From Streptomyces olivochromogenes (GTDB taxonomy: Bacteria; Actinomycetota; Actinomycetes; Streptomycetales; Streptomycetaceae): a stretch of DNA of 58,706 bases. The stretch's first letter is position 1. Each line of letters opens with the position of its first letter. The stretch spans positions 169,428 through 228,133 of the forward strand of contig NZ_KQ948462.1 in the NCBI RefSeq assembly GCF_001514115.1, given 5' to 3'. Below the pieces are notes generated by a model. The model was not told the DNA's origin and did not search any database. It was given only the letters and a program-made list of their open reading frames with translations. A program made the position numbers and the translations under genes. Below, in pieces: positions 22,108-31,691 of the stretch.

Positions 22108-24327
22108 TCAGACGCGGGCCGGTTCCTGTGCGGCCGGGTCGTCGTGTGCCGGGGGCGTCGGGGCGATCGTCGACTGCTGGGTGAGCGCCTCGCCCTCGAC
22201 GTCGACTTTGGGCAGGATGCGGTCCAGCCAGCGGGGCATCCACCAGGCGGCTTCGCCGAGCAGGGCCAGGACTGCGGGTACGAAGGCCATGCGGACGATG
22301 AATGCGTCGAACATGACGGCGATGGCGAGGCCGAAGCCGATCATCTTGATCATGGATTCGCCGGCGCCGATGAAGCCGGAGAACACGGCCATCATGATCA
22401 GCGCGGCGGCGACCACGACGCGGGCGCTGTGGCGGAAGCCGCTCTGGACGGCCTGGCTGGGGCTGTTGCCGTGGACGTAGGCCTCGCGCATCCGGGCGAC
22501 GAGGAACACCTCGTAGTCCATTGCGAGGCCGAAGACGATGCCTACCAGGAAGATCGGCATCATGCTCATGATCGGGCCGGTGGTCTCGACGCCGAGGAGT
22601 GAGGCCAGCCAGCCCCACTGGAAGACGGCGACGACGGAGCCGAGCGCGGCGAGTACCGACAGGAGGAAGCCGACGGCCGCTTTGATGGGGACCAGGATCG
22701 AGCGGAAGACCACCATCAGGAGCAGGATGGCCAGGCCGACGACCACGATGAGGTAGGGGATGAGGGCGTTCTGGGTCTTTTCCGCCATGTCGATGTTCAG
22801 GGCGGTGGTGCCGGTGACCTCGAACTCGGCGTGGGTGGAGGCTTCGGTGGCGGGGCGTTCGTTGCGGATGGTCTTGACGAGGTCCTGGGTTTTCTTGTCG
22901 GTGGGCGCGGTGGTGGGGACGGCGGAGAAGACCGCGGTGTCGCCCGTGGTGTTGAAGCGGGCGGGGGAGACGGAGACGATGCCGTCGGTGGCCTTGATCT
23001 TCTTCTCGATGGTGGTGACCGCGGTCTTGGGGTTCGTGGCGTTCTTGGCGTCCACGACGATGGTCAGGGGGCCGTTGAAGCCGGGGCCGAAGCCTTTGGC
23101 GAGGTCGTCGTAGGCACGGCGCTCGGTGGTGGAGGTGGGTTTGGCCTCGTCTCCGGGCATGCCCAGCTGGAGGTCCATTACCGGTACGGCGAGGGCGCCC
23201 AGGCCGGCGACCGACAGCAGGAGTACCGGGAGGGGGCGGCGCAGGACGAGGCGTGCCCAGCGGCTGCCGCCGTTGTTCTCGCCGCCTTCCTTGATCCGTC
23301 CGCGTTTGCGGGCCGTGCGGGAGAGTACGGCGTTGGGCCAGAAGCCGAGGAGGGCGGGGACCAGGGTCAGCGCGATGACGACGCCGACCATGACGGCTCC
23401 GGCGGCGGCGAGGCCCATCTTGGTGAGCATGGGGATGCCGACGACGGACAGGCCGGCGAGGGCGATGACGACGGTGAGGCCGGCGAAGACGACGGCGGAT
23501 CCGGCGGTTCCGGTGGCGAGGCCCGTGGCTTCCTGCGGGGTGTGGCCCTTGGCGCGTTCCTCGCGGTAGCGGGAGACGATGAAGACGGCGTAGTCGATGC
23601 CGCAGGCGAGGCCGAGCATGGTGGCGAGGGTGCCGGTGGTGGAGGACAGGCCGAGCGTGCTGGACAGGGCCATGATCGCGGCCATCGAGACGCCCACGCC
23701 GAGGATCGCGGTGAGCAGCGGCAGCCCGGCGGCGGTCAGTGAACCGAAGGTGATGATCAGGACGAGCGCGGCGATGGCGATACCGATCGCCTCGGCCGAG
23801 CCGCCCGCGGCGGGCTGGGTCGCCAGCGCCGTGCCGCCGACCTCGACGGTCAGGCCGGACTTCTTGGCCTGCGCTATCGCGTCCTTCAGAGAGTTCTTGC
23901 TGGCGTCGGTGAGGTCGTCGGCCTTCACCTTGTAGGTGACGGTCGCGTACGCCGTCGTGGCGTCCTTGCTGATCGCCTTCGCCTGGAAGGGGCTGACCGC
24001 GCTGGCGACCTGCGAGCCGTCGGCCGCCTCGTCCACCAGTTTGTCGATGGTCTTCTTGTTCCCGGCGGCGGTGATCTTCTGGCCGTCGGGGGCCACGAAG
24101 ACGATCCGGGCGTTCGCCCCGTCGGCCTTCGCCCCGGGGAAGCGCTGCTCCATGAGGTCGAACGCCTTCTGGGACTCGATCCCCGGCATGGAGTTGTTCG
24201 GATCAGGAGCGGCGGGAGCCTTGGCCGCACCGAAGCCGACAGCGGCCAGGACGGCCACCCATATGAGGGCGACGTACCAGCGCCGCCGGAAGGCCGTACG
24301 GCCCAGTCGATAAAGGAAGGTAGCCAC
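22108..24327 (-). CDS. MMPL-family transporter
   Basis: 739 residues from GTG 24327 (VATFLYRLGRTAFRRRW); the frame extends 29 codons further up with unlikely sequence. RND-type membrane protein of the MMPL family, exporting lipids or small hydrophobic compounds with the proton gradient. Twelve helices are arranged as 1 + loop + 5, twice: external loop about residues 40-160, helices about 165-350, second loop about 395-530, helices about 535-715. Motifs LACGIDYAVFIVSRYREE and FGLAMDYEVFLVARMREAY carry the paired Asp-Tyr of the proton relay. No regulator is adjacent; TACTG-N6-CAGTA lies near 24422-24437 upstream. Confidence 0.92.
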   Translation of the reverse strand: MATFLYRLGRTAFRRRWYVALIWVAVLAAVGFGAAKAPAAPDPNNSMPGIESQKAFDLMEQRFPGAKADGANARIVFVAPDGQKITAAGNKKTIDKLVDEAADGSQVASAVSPFQAKAISKDATTAYATVTYKVKADDLTDASKNSLKDAIAQAKKSGLTVEVGGTALATQPAAGGSAEAIGIAIAALVLIITFGSLTAAGLPLLTAILGVGVSMAAIMALSSTLGLSSTTGTLATMLGLACGIDYAVFIVSRYREERAKGHTPQEATGLATGTAGSAVVFAGLTVVIALAGLSVVGIPMLTKMGLAAAGAVMVGVVIALTLVPALLGFWPNAVLSRTARKRGRIKEGGENNGGSRWARLVLRRPLPVLLLSVAGLGALAVPVMDLQLGMPGDEAKPTSTTERRAYDDLAKGFGPGFNGPLTIVVDAKNATNPKTAVTTIEKKIKATDGIVSVSPARFNTTGDTAVFSAVPTTAPTDKKTQDLVKTIRNERPATEASTHAEFEVTGTTALNIDMAEKTQNALIPYLIVVVGLAILLLMVVFRSILVPIKAAVGFLLSVLAALGSVVAVFQWGWLASLLGVETTGPIMSMMPIFLVGIVFGLAMDYEVFLVARMREAYVHGNSPSQAVQSGFRHSARVVVAAALIMMAVFSGFIGAGESMIKMIGFGLAIAVMFDAFIVRMAFVPAVLALLGEAAWWMPRWLDRILPKVDVEGEALTQQSTIAPTPPAHDDPAAQEPARV

Positions 24328-24457
24328 GGGCTGAGGTCTCCACTCGTCCGATCTCGGGAACCCCATCAGGTTCCCCGTGGCAGACCCCTCCCGTCGTCGT
24401 GCACGTGCCGACATTTGCGACTACTGAGAACGCAGTACGCCGCTTCCGGATCATCCT

Positions 24458-24509
24458 CCTGACGTCTACCGCCGGCCGCGGAGAACCGCGACCGGCGGCG
24501 TACGTCAGG
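24458..24509 (-). terminator. Long imperfect hairpin after the glycosyltransferase-like gene
   Basis: Outer arms CCTGACG / CGTCAGG and inner CCGCCGG / CCGGCGG pair across GCGGAGAACCGC. It starts five bases after the membrane-protein stop on the minus strand. Confidence 0.65.
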
Positions 24510-24514
24510 GGGCC

Positions 24515-26230
24515 CTAGCGGGTGCTTGCCGGGGCCTTCAGGTGCAGATCCGTGCTGGACAGCGTCATCGGCGTGGCCGAGACGGCCCGCAGCCGGATGC
24601 GTACTCCGGCGCCGGGGAGGGTGAACCTGCCGGAGGGCGGCAGGAGCTCGTAGCTGGCCGAGGCGTGCCGGCCGAGGGTGGCGGGGCCGGACTTGATGGA
24701 CCAGTAGCGGCCCATGCCCTGGCCCGTGGTCAGGGTGAAGTGCGGGGTGAGGGCCGTGTCGCCGAGGTTGGTGACGCGGACGGTGAGCGCGGTCACGGTC
24801 TTGGCGGTGGTGGTCCGGCTCTCGCCGACCAGCCGCATCCTCAGGGGCGGCGATCCCGTCACCGCCAGGGTCGACGCGACCAGGGCGGGGACGATCAGCA
24901 GCACGCCGGTGGCGATGCGCGCCCGCTGCCGGTGCGGGCCGCGCAGGAAGGCGGGCCGGGGCTGCCACGCCGTGGTGAAGGCCGACGGCGGCGCGGTCAC
25001 GGCGGCGGCCAGCCAGAGCGGCGTCATCATCAGGTAGTAGCCGTCCTGCGAACGCGTCGCCAGGAAGAACGCGCACCACGGCAGGACCACCGCGGCCGGT
25101 CCCAGCCGCCGCATGAACAACACGAAGAGCCCGAGCAGCCCGGCGGCCAGCAGCATGCTCGCGTGCGAGTACCAGGACAGCCGGTCGCTGCCGTCGGTGA
25201 AGTACAGCGAGATGCCGACCAGGCCCTGACCGTGCAGGTTCGCCTGCTGGGTGAGCGGGAGCGCGATCCCGGAGAACCAGCTGCGTGGCTCGCTCACGAT
25301 GAAGTACGCGTTGATCAGCAGCCAGGTCAGGGCGGCCACCCCTACGATCCGGCCCACGGCGGACGCCGCCGCGCGCGCTCCGAGGTCACCGCGGCGCAGG
25401 GCGTAGACCCCGGCCAGCAGGAACGGCGTGAGGAACCACGGCAGCTGCTGCGAGGCGCAGGCCGCGCCCAGGCACGCCGCCCGCGCCCAGTCGCTCCGTC
25501 CGCCGTAGCCCATCCGCGGCCAGCCCACCACCACCGGGATGAGGAAGGCACACGCGACGATCGCCGGATAGCCGAGCCGGGCGTACGCGGTCAGCAGGCC
25601 GAGACCGAGGCAGACCAGCGTGGCCGCGGACCGCCACTGCGTCGGCAGCATCCGCCACATCACGATCGTGCCCACGATCAGGGCGCCGGTGGCGGTGAGG
25701 ACCGCGGGGGCGGCCCCGTGTCCGACCCACAGCAGCGGCGCGCTGAGCAGCAGGGGCAGCGGCGGATAGCCGTACGTGTAGTCGTAGCCGCCGGTCATCG
25801 TCGGGGTGAGGGCGACCCCGTGCTGCCCGAAGAGCCAGGGCCACGGCTGGTCGTAGACCTGGTGCCCGGCGACGAACTCACGGGCGGCCTGTGCGGTGAG
25901 GACCGACTCGTCACCGCCGCCGTGGTACATGGCGAACCCGCACATCGCGAGCGTCACGGCCGTCACGAGGATCACGAGGTCGAGGCGGGCCAGCGAGCGG
26001 GCCCGGCGCACGGTCAGCGTCAGGACGCCCGTCACCAGGATCGAGGCGTAGCAGACCGAGATCACCGCCGCGACGGCGAGCCGGTGGCTCGCCGCCGCCG
26101 TCCACATCGGGCGCGTGCCGATGAAGAGGCTGATGTCGGCGAGCAGGGTCAGGACGCGGTGCCACTGCGCGGGCGTCTCGTCGGGCGACGCCTTCGTGAG
26201 GGCCTTCTGGCCGGTGGTCGACGGCCTCAT
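24515..26230 (-). CDS. Polytopic membrane protein, GT-C/GT87-like glycosyltransferase
   Basis: 571 residues from ATG 26230; GTG 26245 adds five residues. About ten to eleven hydrophobic helices lie between residues 60 and 435. The first loop has FAMYHGGGDESVLTAQA and a DYTYGYPPLPLLLSAPL motif like those of GT-C polyprenyl-phosphate-sugar transferases. The last 110 residues form a soluble beta-rich domain (TVTALTVRVTNLGDTALTPH, GRFTLPGAGVRIRL). Membrane sugar transfer is likely but the acceptor is unknown. Stands alone. Confidence 0.65.
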   Translation of the reverse strand: MRPSTTGQKALTKASPDETPAQWHRVLTLLADISLFIGTRPMWTAAASHRLAVAAVISVCYASILVTGVLTLTVRRARSLARLDLVILVTAVTLAMCGFAMYHGGGDESVLTAQAAREFVAGHQVYDQPWPWLFGQHGVALTPTMTGGYDYTYGYPPLPLLLSAPLLWVGHGAAPAVLTATGALIVGTIVMWRMLPTQWRSAATLVCLGLGLLTAYARLGYPAIVACAFLIPVVVGWPRMGYGGRSDWARAACLGAACASQQLPWFLTPFLLAGVYALRRGDLGARAAASAVGRIVGVAALTWLLINAYFIVSEPRSWFSGIALPLTQQANLHGQGLVGISLYFTDGSDRLSWYSHASMLLAAGLLGLFVLFMRRLGPAAVVLPWCAFFLATRSQDGYYLMMTPLWLAAAVTAPPSAFTTAWQPRPAFLRGPHRQRARIATGVLLIVPALVASTLAVTGSPPLRMRLVGESRTTTAKTVTALTVRVTNLGDTALTPHFTLTTGQGMGRYWSIKSGPATLGRHASASYELLPPSGRFTLPGAGVRIRLRAVSATPMTLSSTDLHLKAPASTR

Positions 26231-26358
26231 TTCTGCCAAGTACACGGGATTGGACGGTAATTCCCGCAGATGAAGGCCGTGATGCCGGACGTGAAGAGTC
26301 CGGTATGAGGGTGGTAAGAAGAGCGTTTACGGCCGATGTGGGTGCGTGTCGTGCGGGA

Positions 26359-26412
26359 GCATCTCATATAAGGGCGTCTCATGCTTTGGCGGGACATACT
26401 GGGGTGTCTCAG
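26359..26412. repeat. Three short direct repeats upstream of the membrane-protein gene
   Basis: GCATCTCAT (26359), GGCGTCTCAT (26373) and GGTGTCTCAG (26403) follow one another at 15 and 30 bases. They lie between the mop stop and the minus-strand membrane-protein gene, close to TTATAT on that strand, and could be regulator half-sites. Confidence 0.4.
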
Positions 26413-26828
26413 GCGTTGGAGAGGGACACCTCGGTGGACTTGATGAGTGCGACGACCGTCGATCCGACCGCAAGGCCTAGCTCCGTCACCGCGTCCTTGG
26501 TGATCGCGGAGGTCAGCTCGCCGCCCGGGACCTCGACCTTGACGCGGGCCATGGCCCCGCCCGTGGAGACCTCCGTCACCGTGCCGGGGAACTGGTTGCG
26601 GATGCTCACCCCGTCGACCGGCCCGGTGGCCAGGGACACCTCCGTCGACTTGACCAGGGCGCGGACCGTGGAGCCCGTGGTGAGACCCAGATCCTCGACC
26701 GCCTCCGCGGTGATGGCCGCGGTGAGGTCCTGACCGCCGTCGAGGCGGACCTTGACCGTCGCCATCACCTCGCCCGGGGTGACGGAGGTGACGGTTCCGG
26801 GGAGCTGGTTGCGGATGCTCAGGCTCAT
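26409..26828 (-). CDS. Molybdate-binding protein with two TOBE (Mop) domains
   Basis: 139 residues. Two copies of a TOBE/Mop domain (residues 2-67 and 72-137) share SIRNQLPGTVT / SIRNQFPGTVT and TGSTVRALVKSTEVSLA / VGSTVVALIKSTEVSLS. Such di-Mop proteins store or sense molybdate in the cytoplasm. Start ATG (MSLSIRNQ) is placed at the domain edge; the frame extends five codons further. It follows the molybdopterin-dependent nitrate reductase gene by 134 bases on the same strand, which fits supply of molybdenum to that enzyme. Confidence 0.92.
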   Translation of the reverse strand: MSLSIRNQLPGTVTSVTPGEVMATVKVRLDGGQDLTAAITAEAVEDLGLTTGSTVRALVKSTEVSLATGPVDGVSIRNQFPGTVTEVSTGGAMARVKVEVPGGELTSAITKDAVTELGLAVGSTVVALIKSTEVSLSNA

Positions 26829-26962
26829 GGGGGTACGCCTCAATGTGCGGTGCGGTGGGACAGCGAACGAGGGATGCCGGCACGCTACGAATGGTCGGGT
26901 TCGCCAATTATGTGCAACTCGCGGCTCTCGGTGGGCTCACCACACCCCGTGTCTCCCGTGTC

Positions 26963-29900
26963 TCAGTACACGTCCCGTACGTACCGCTTCTCCGCCGCCA
27001 GCTGTTTGACGTACGCGGTGGCCTCCGTTCCGCCCAGACCGCCGTGCGTGACGGCTATGTCCCGCAGCGCCCGGTCGACGTCCTTGGCCATCCGCGAGGC
27101 GTCTCCGCACACATAGAAGCGGGCGCCGTCCTGGAGCCAGTGCCACAGCTCGGGCCCGTGCTCACGCATCCGGTCCTGCACGTAGACCTTGGCGCGCTGG
27201 TCGCGCGAGAACGCCGTGTCGAGCCGGGTGAGCGTGCCGTCGTCGAGCAGTCCGGTCAGCTCGTCCTCGTAGTAGAAGTCGGTGGCGCGGTGCTGCTCGC
27301 CGAAGAACAGCCAGTTCGGCGCCCGATGGCCGAGCGCCCGGCGCTCCTCGAGGAATCCGACGAACGGCGCGACTCCGGTACCGGGCCCCACCATCACCAT
27401 GGGTGTCGTCGCGTCCGCCGGGGGCCTGAAGTGCGGCGACCGCTGCACGAAGACCGGGACCTCCGCCTCCGGTTCGGCATCGGCGAGGAAGGGCGAACAG
27501 ACCCCGCCCCTCGCTCGGCCGCCCGGATTCTCGTACCGCACCACGGAGACGGTCAGCGAGACGAGGTACGGGTCGACGAGCGGACTCGACGAGATCGAGT
27601 ACAGCCGGGGCTGCAACCGCTTGAACACCTCGGCCCACTCCGCCGCCGACGCGTGCACCGGATGCTCGGCCACGACGTCCACGGACTGCCGCCCCCACGA
27701 CCAGCGGGCCAGCTCTCCCTTGTTGTCCGGACGCAGCAGCTTCCTCAACTCGCGGCCGTCACGCGTCCGTTCACCGACGAAGCGCAGCAGATCCGGGGTG
27801 ATCCGCGTGATGTCGAAATGCCGAAGCAGGGCCTCGCCGAAGGTGACCTCACCCACACCCGTCACATCGACGGACGTTGAGCTGTCGACGCCAATCGTCT
27901 CCAGCCATTCGGTAACCAGACCCGGCGAGTTGACGGGCCGCACGCCGAGCGCGTCCCCCGCCTCGTACGGCAGCGGGCTCTCGCTGTCCCGGGTGTCGAA
28001 GGTGAATCGGCGCACTTCCTTGCCGGCGCCGGGCAGGCTGAGCAGCCGGTTGCCGGTGAGACGGGCGGTGGCGGCTGGCGGCGCGGGCTTGGCGGGCCTG
28101 GCGGGGTTGGCGGTCCGGGGCGACTCGGACGCCCTGGATGTTTCGGGTGCATCGGGTGTCCTGGGTGTCTCGGTCCGTCCGCCGAGCGCGGTGAGGATCA
28201 GCTCCAGCCAGGCGTCCGCGTTCGGCTCGTAGTCCGGTTCGCAGTCCGTACGGGGAGCCAGGCGTACGGCGCCCAACTCGTCCAGGCGCGCGTCCAGCCG
28301 ACGCCCGTGCCCGCAGAAGTCGTCGTACGAGGAGTCGCCGAAGGCGAGCACGGCATAGCGCACGCCGTCCAGCCGCGGAGCCTCCTGCCCGGACAGGGTG
28401 TCCCACAGGCCGGACCCGTTGTCGGGCGCGTCACCGTCCCCGAAGGTGCTGGTGATGAAGAGCAGGTCGGCGCTGCGGGCGAGCGCGCCGACGTCCGCCT
28501 CGTCCATCCCGACCAGTCGCGCCCGGTGCCCGGTGGCGGTGAGCCGCTCGGCGGTGGCCGTCGCGAACTCCTCCGCGTTCCCGGTCTGCGAGGCCCACAG
28601 CACCGCCACCTCACGGCGCGCGGACTCCGGCGCGGGAGCCGCCGGGGGCGCGGAGCGCGAGTACATCCCGGCGAGCACGCCGTTCACCCAGAGGGCGTGC
28701 TCGGGGTCGAAGGGGGCGTCCGGGGGGAGGACGGGCACGCCCGGGAGCCCGGAGGAGAGCCCGGCGAGAAAGCCGCTGAGGTACTGCCGCTCGACGGAGG
28801 AGAGCACGGGCGGGGGAGCGGGCTCCAGACCGAAGCCTTCGGGCGCCGTCGCGACTCGGGTGGGCATCTTCGGCCCGTCTGGGATCTGCGACCCGTCGGG
28901 CGCCTTCGATCCGTCGGGTGTCTCCGGCCCGTCGGGCGTCCCCGGAAGCGCCCTTCGGGCGGCAACGCGCGCCAGCGACACCGCGCACACCTTGAACTCC
29001 GGCTGGAACGACACCGGATCCACCGCGTCACTGGTCACCGCGTTGATGCTCAGGTACTCCCCGAACAGGTCGTTCCAGTGAAACGGCGCGAACACGCACC
29101 CCACCCGCACCCGGTCCGTCACCACCGCGGGCAACACCGCCCGCCCCCGCCGGGAGGCGACCTCCACCGAGTCCCCCTCCACGATCCCGAGCGCGGCCGC
29201 GTCCTGAGGATGCAGCTCCACGAACGGCCCGGGGTTGAGCTTGTTGAGCTTGGCCACCTTCCCCGTCTTGGTCAGCGTGTGCCACTGGTGCTGCAGACGT
29301 CCGGTGTTGAGCACGAACGGAAAGTCGTCGTCGGGCATCTCGGCGGGCGGCAGATGGGGCCGCGCGTAGAAGACGGCCCGCCCGCTCGCGGTGGGAAACG
29401 ACAGCTCACCGTCGCCCGCCGGCTCCACATACCGGATCGGATTCCGCGCGGGCCCGTCCTCCCGCGCCACGGGCCACTGCACGGGCCCGCCCCGCAGCCG
29501 CTCGTAGGAGGCACCCCGCAGATCCCACCCGGTCTTCGGGTTCCACGCCCCCTTGATCTCCTCGAAGATCTGCTCGGCACTGTCGTACGAGAACTCCTTC
29601 TCGTACCCCATGGCGCGGGCGACGGCCGCGATGATCCGCCAGTCCGCCCGCGCCTCCCCGGGCGGGTCGACGACGGCCCGTGCCAGGGTCAGCGTCCGCT
29701 CGCTGTTGACCAGGACGCCCTCGGCCTCCGTCCACAGCGCGCCGGGGAGCACGACATCGGCGTACGCGTTGGTCTCGGTCTCGGCGAAGACGTCCTGGGT
29801 GACGACGAACTCGGCGGCTTCGAGCCCTTCGATGACGGTCCGGCGGTTGGCGACCGAGGCGACGGGGTTGGTGCAGATGATCCAGCAGGCCTTGATGTCC

Positions 29901-31108
29901 CCCTCGGCCATCTTCCGGAACATCTCGACGGTGCCCTGCCCCACCCCGTCCTTGCGGATGCTCCCGACCGGCAGCCCCCACAACTCCTCTACGAAGGCAC
30001 GCTCCTCGTCCACCAGCACCGACCGCTGCCCGGGCAGCCCGGGCCCCATGTACCCCATCTCGCGCCCGCCCATGGCGTTGGGCTGCCCGGTGAGGGAGAA
30101 CGGTCCGCTGCCGGGCCGGCAGATGGCGCCGGTGGCGAGATGCAGATTGACGAGCGCGTTGGTGTTCCAGGTGCCGTGCGTGGACTGGTTGAGCCCCATG
30201 GTCCAGCAGCTCGTCCACTCCCCGGCCTCACCGATCAGCCGCGCCGCCGCCCGGATGTCGTCCTCCGGGATGCCGGTGATCTCGGCGACGGCCGCGGGCG
30301 GACTGTCCGCGAGGAACGCGGGCATCGCCTCCCAGCCCTCGGTGTGCCGGGCGATGAAGCCCGGGTCCGTGTAGCCGCCTTCGTGCAGCAGGTGCAGCAG
30401 TCCGTTGAGCAGCGCGAGGTCGGTCCCCGGCCTGATCTGCAGAAACAGATCGGCCTTCGCCGCCGTCGCGGTGCGCCGCGGATCGACGACGATCAGCTTG
30501 GCCCCGGCCTTCACACGCTCCATGAGCCGCAGGAAGAGGATCGGATGACAGTCGGCCATGTTGGACCCGATGACGAGGAACACGTCCGCGCGGTCGAGAT
30601 CGTCGTACGACCCCGGCGGTCCGTCGGCGCCGAGCGACAGCTTGTAGCCGGTGCCCGCGCTCGCCATGCACAGCCGTGAGTTCGACTCGATCTGGTTCGT
30701 CCCGACGAAGCCCTTGGCCAGCTTGTTGGCGAGGTACTGCGCTTCGAGGGTCATCTGCCCGGAGACGTAGAAGGCGACGGCGTCCGGGCCGTGCTCGTCG
30801 ATGATCGCGCGCAGACGCCGGGCGGTCTCGGCGAGGGCCACGTCGACGGGGGCGGGACGTGGCTCCTCGCCGCGGTCCTCGCGCACGAGCGCCGTGGTCA
30901 GCCGGCCGGGCGCGGCGAGCATGTCGGCCGTGGTCGCGCCCTTGGTGCACAGCCGACCGGAGTTGGCGGGGTGGTGCTTGTCCCCGGACGCCTTCAGGAC
31001 CGTACGCCGTCCGTCCGGTCCCCGGCCGATGTCGAGGACCATGCCGCAGCCCACACCGCAGTACGAGCAGACGGTCCGGACCTGCTCCGGGCGGGGGGTC
31101 GTGGTCAT
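26963..31108 (-). CDS. nasC: Assimilatory nitrate reductase fused to a sulfite-reductase-type flavoprotein
   Basis: 1381 residues. The N-terminal molybdopterin oxidoreductase has the [4Fe-4S] set C14, C17, C21, C54 and the Mo-ligand Cys147 in ESNSRLCMASAG; a molydopterin-binding C-terminal domain ends near 720. A linker of PDG repeats (PDGPETPDGSKAPDGSQ) leads to a flavodoxin domain (ASQTGNAEEFA, STFGDGDAPDNG), a Pro/Ala-rich hinge near 985-1000, an FAD domain (RLYSISSSP) and an NAD(P) domain (GPGTGVAPF, YVCGDASRMAKDV). Electrons from NAD(P)H can thus reach nitrate within one polypeptide. No nitrite reductase or transporter is adjacent. The di-Mop gene follows. A GlnR-like box lies just upstream. 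Confidence 0.92.
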   Translation of the reverse strand: MTTTPRPEQVRTVCSYCGVGCGMVLDIGRGPDGRRTVLKASGDKHHPANSGRLCTKGATTADMLAAPGRLTTALVREDRGEEPRPAPVDVALAETARRLRAIIDEHGPDAVAFYVSGQMTLEAQYLANKLAKGFVGTNQIESNSRLCMASAGTGYKLSLGADGPPGSYDDLDRADVFLVIGSNMADCHPILFLRLMERVKAGAKLIVVDPRRTATAAKADLFLQIRPGTDLALLNGLLHLLHEGGYTDPGFIARHTEGWEAMPAFLADSPPAAVAEITGIPEDDIRAAARLIGEAGEWTSCWTMGLNQSTHGTWNTNALVNLHLATGAICRPGSGPFSLTGQPNAMGGREMGYMGPGLPGQRSVLVDEERAFVEELWGLPVGSIRKDGVGQGTVEMFRKMAEGDIKACWIICTNPVASVANRRTVIEGLEAAEFVVTQDVFAETETNAYADVVLPGALWTEAEGVLVNSERTLTLARAVVDPPGEARADWRIIAAVARAMGYEKEFSYDSAEQIFEEIKGAWNPKTGWDLRGASYERLRGGPVQWPVAREDGPARNPIRYVEPAGDGELSFPTASGRAVFYARPHLPPAEMPDDDFPFVLNTGRLQHQWHTLTKTGKVAKLNKLNPGPFVELHPQDAAALGIVEGDSVEVASRRGRAVLPAVVTDRVRVGCVFAPFHWNDLFGEYLSINAVTSDAVDPVSFQPEFKVCAVSLARVAARRALPGTPDGPETPDGSKAPDGSQIPDGPKMPTRVATAPEGFGLEPAPPPVLSSVERQYLSGFLAGLSSGLPGVPVLPPDAPFDPEHALWVNGVLAGMYSRSAPPAAPAPESARREVAVLWASQTGNAEEFATATAERLTATGHRARLVGMDEADVGALARSADLLFITSTFGDGDAPDNGSGLWDTLSGQEAPRLDGVRYAVLAFGDSSYDDFCGHGRRLDARLDELGAVRLAPRTDCEPDYEPNADAWLELILTALGGRTETPRTPDAPETSRASESPRTANPARPAKPAPPAATARLTGNRLLSLPGAGKEVRRFTFDTRDSESPLPYEAGDALGVRPVNSPGLVTEWLETIGVDSSTSVDVTGVGEVTFGEALLRHFDITRITPDLLRFVGERTRDGRELRKLLRPDNKGELARWSWGRQSVDVVAEHPVHASAAEWAEVFKRLQPRLYSISSSPLVDPYLVSLTVSVVRYENPGGRARGGVCSPFLADAEPEAEVPVFVQRSPHFRPPADATTPMVMVGPGTGVAPFVGFLEERRALGHRAPNWLFFGEQHRATDFYYEDELTGLLDDGTLTRLDTAFSRDQRAKVYVQDRMREHGPELWHWLQDGARFYVCGDASRMAKDVDRALRDIAVTHGGLGGTEATAYVKQLAAEKRYVRDVY

Positions 31109-31131
31109 GCCGACGACAGTACGAATTGCCC

Positions 31132-31147
31132 GTTACGCGGATGTCAC
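31132..31147 (-). promoter_or_regulatory. Candidate GlnR box upstream of the nitrate reductase gene
   Basis: Read on the minus strand, GTGAC-N6-GTAAC, 24 bases before the start codon. It fits the Streptomyces GlnR half-site pattern gTnAC-n6-GaAAC, and nitrate reductases are known GlnR targets. The flanking 5-mers at the same spacing (GATCA before, TTCGT after) fit less well. Confidence 0.5.
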
Positions 31148-31301
31148 ATGGTCTGATCTTGGGGGGTTACGCCCGCTGCACAACCGGCCGACGGGCGATG
31201 TGAGGGTGTCGCGGACCGTGTCGCTGTTGGGCCGAACGGGTGACCATGCGTAAGAATTGGCCGGTGCAGACAATGAGTGCGAGCCAGGACGGGGTGGGCC
31301 A

Positions 31302-31691
31302 GTGAACAGCCACGACGTCACCGACGAGCAGTGGGAAGGGCTCGCCCAGGTCGTTCCGCTGCGGGGCCGGGACGCCTGGCCCTCGGCGGTGAATCACCGG
31401 TCGATACCCGAGGCCGTGACCGAGGCGCGGCGCCGCTTCGTGGTCCTGCGGGTCAATGTGTTCGCGGACGCCCGCGACGTCGCGGAGACGCTGATGTCGG
31501 GCATCCCCGTCCTGCTCGACCTGACCAGCGCGGAGACCGAGGTCGCCAAGCGGGTGCTGGACTTCAGCACGGGGGTGGTCTTCGGTCTGGCGAGCGGCAT
31601 GCACCGGGTCGACCGCAACGTGTTCCTGCTGACACCGCGCGGGACCGAGGTGCGAGGGCTGATGGAAGGGGCGGGGGTTCCTGGGATCTGA
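31302..31691 (+). CDS. SepF-family cell division protein paralogue
   Basis: 129 residues from GTG 31302 (GGGGTGGG ahead). The core VVLRVNVFADARDVAETLMSGIPVLLDL, split over residues 46-73, then VAKRVLDFSTGVVFGLASGMHRV and NVFLLTP match SepF, which anchors FtsZ to the membrane. The N-terminal amphipathic anchor and long linker of true SepF are shortened. Streptomyces carry extra SepF paralogues with unclear roles. It diverges from the nitrate reductase gene. Its stop lies in a tandem repeat. Confidence 0.85.
   Translation: MNSHDVTDEQWEGLAQVVPLRGRDAWPSAVNHRSIPEAVTEARRRFVVLRVNVFADARDVAETLMSGIPVLLDLTSAETEVAKRVLDFSTGVVFGLASGMHRVDRNVFLLTPRGTEVRGLMEGAGVPGI

Noticed and set aside
28307..30679. Plus-strand open frame of 790 codons opposite the nitrate reductase gene
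   Set aside because: It mirrors codon structure of the real gene, is rich in Arg, Gly, Pro and His and shows no domain; a GC-rich shadow.
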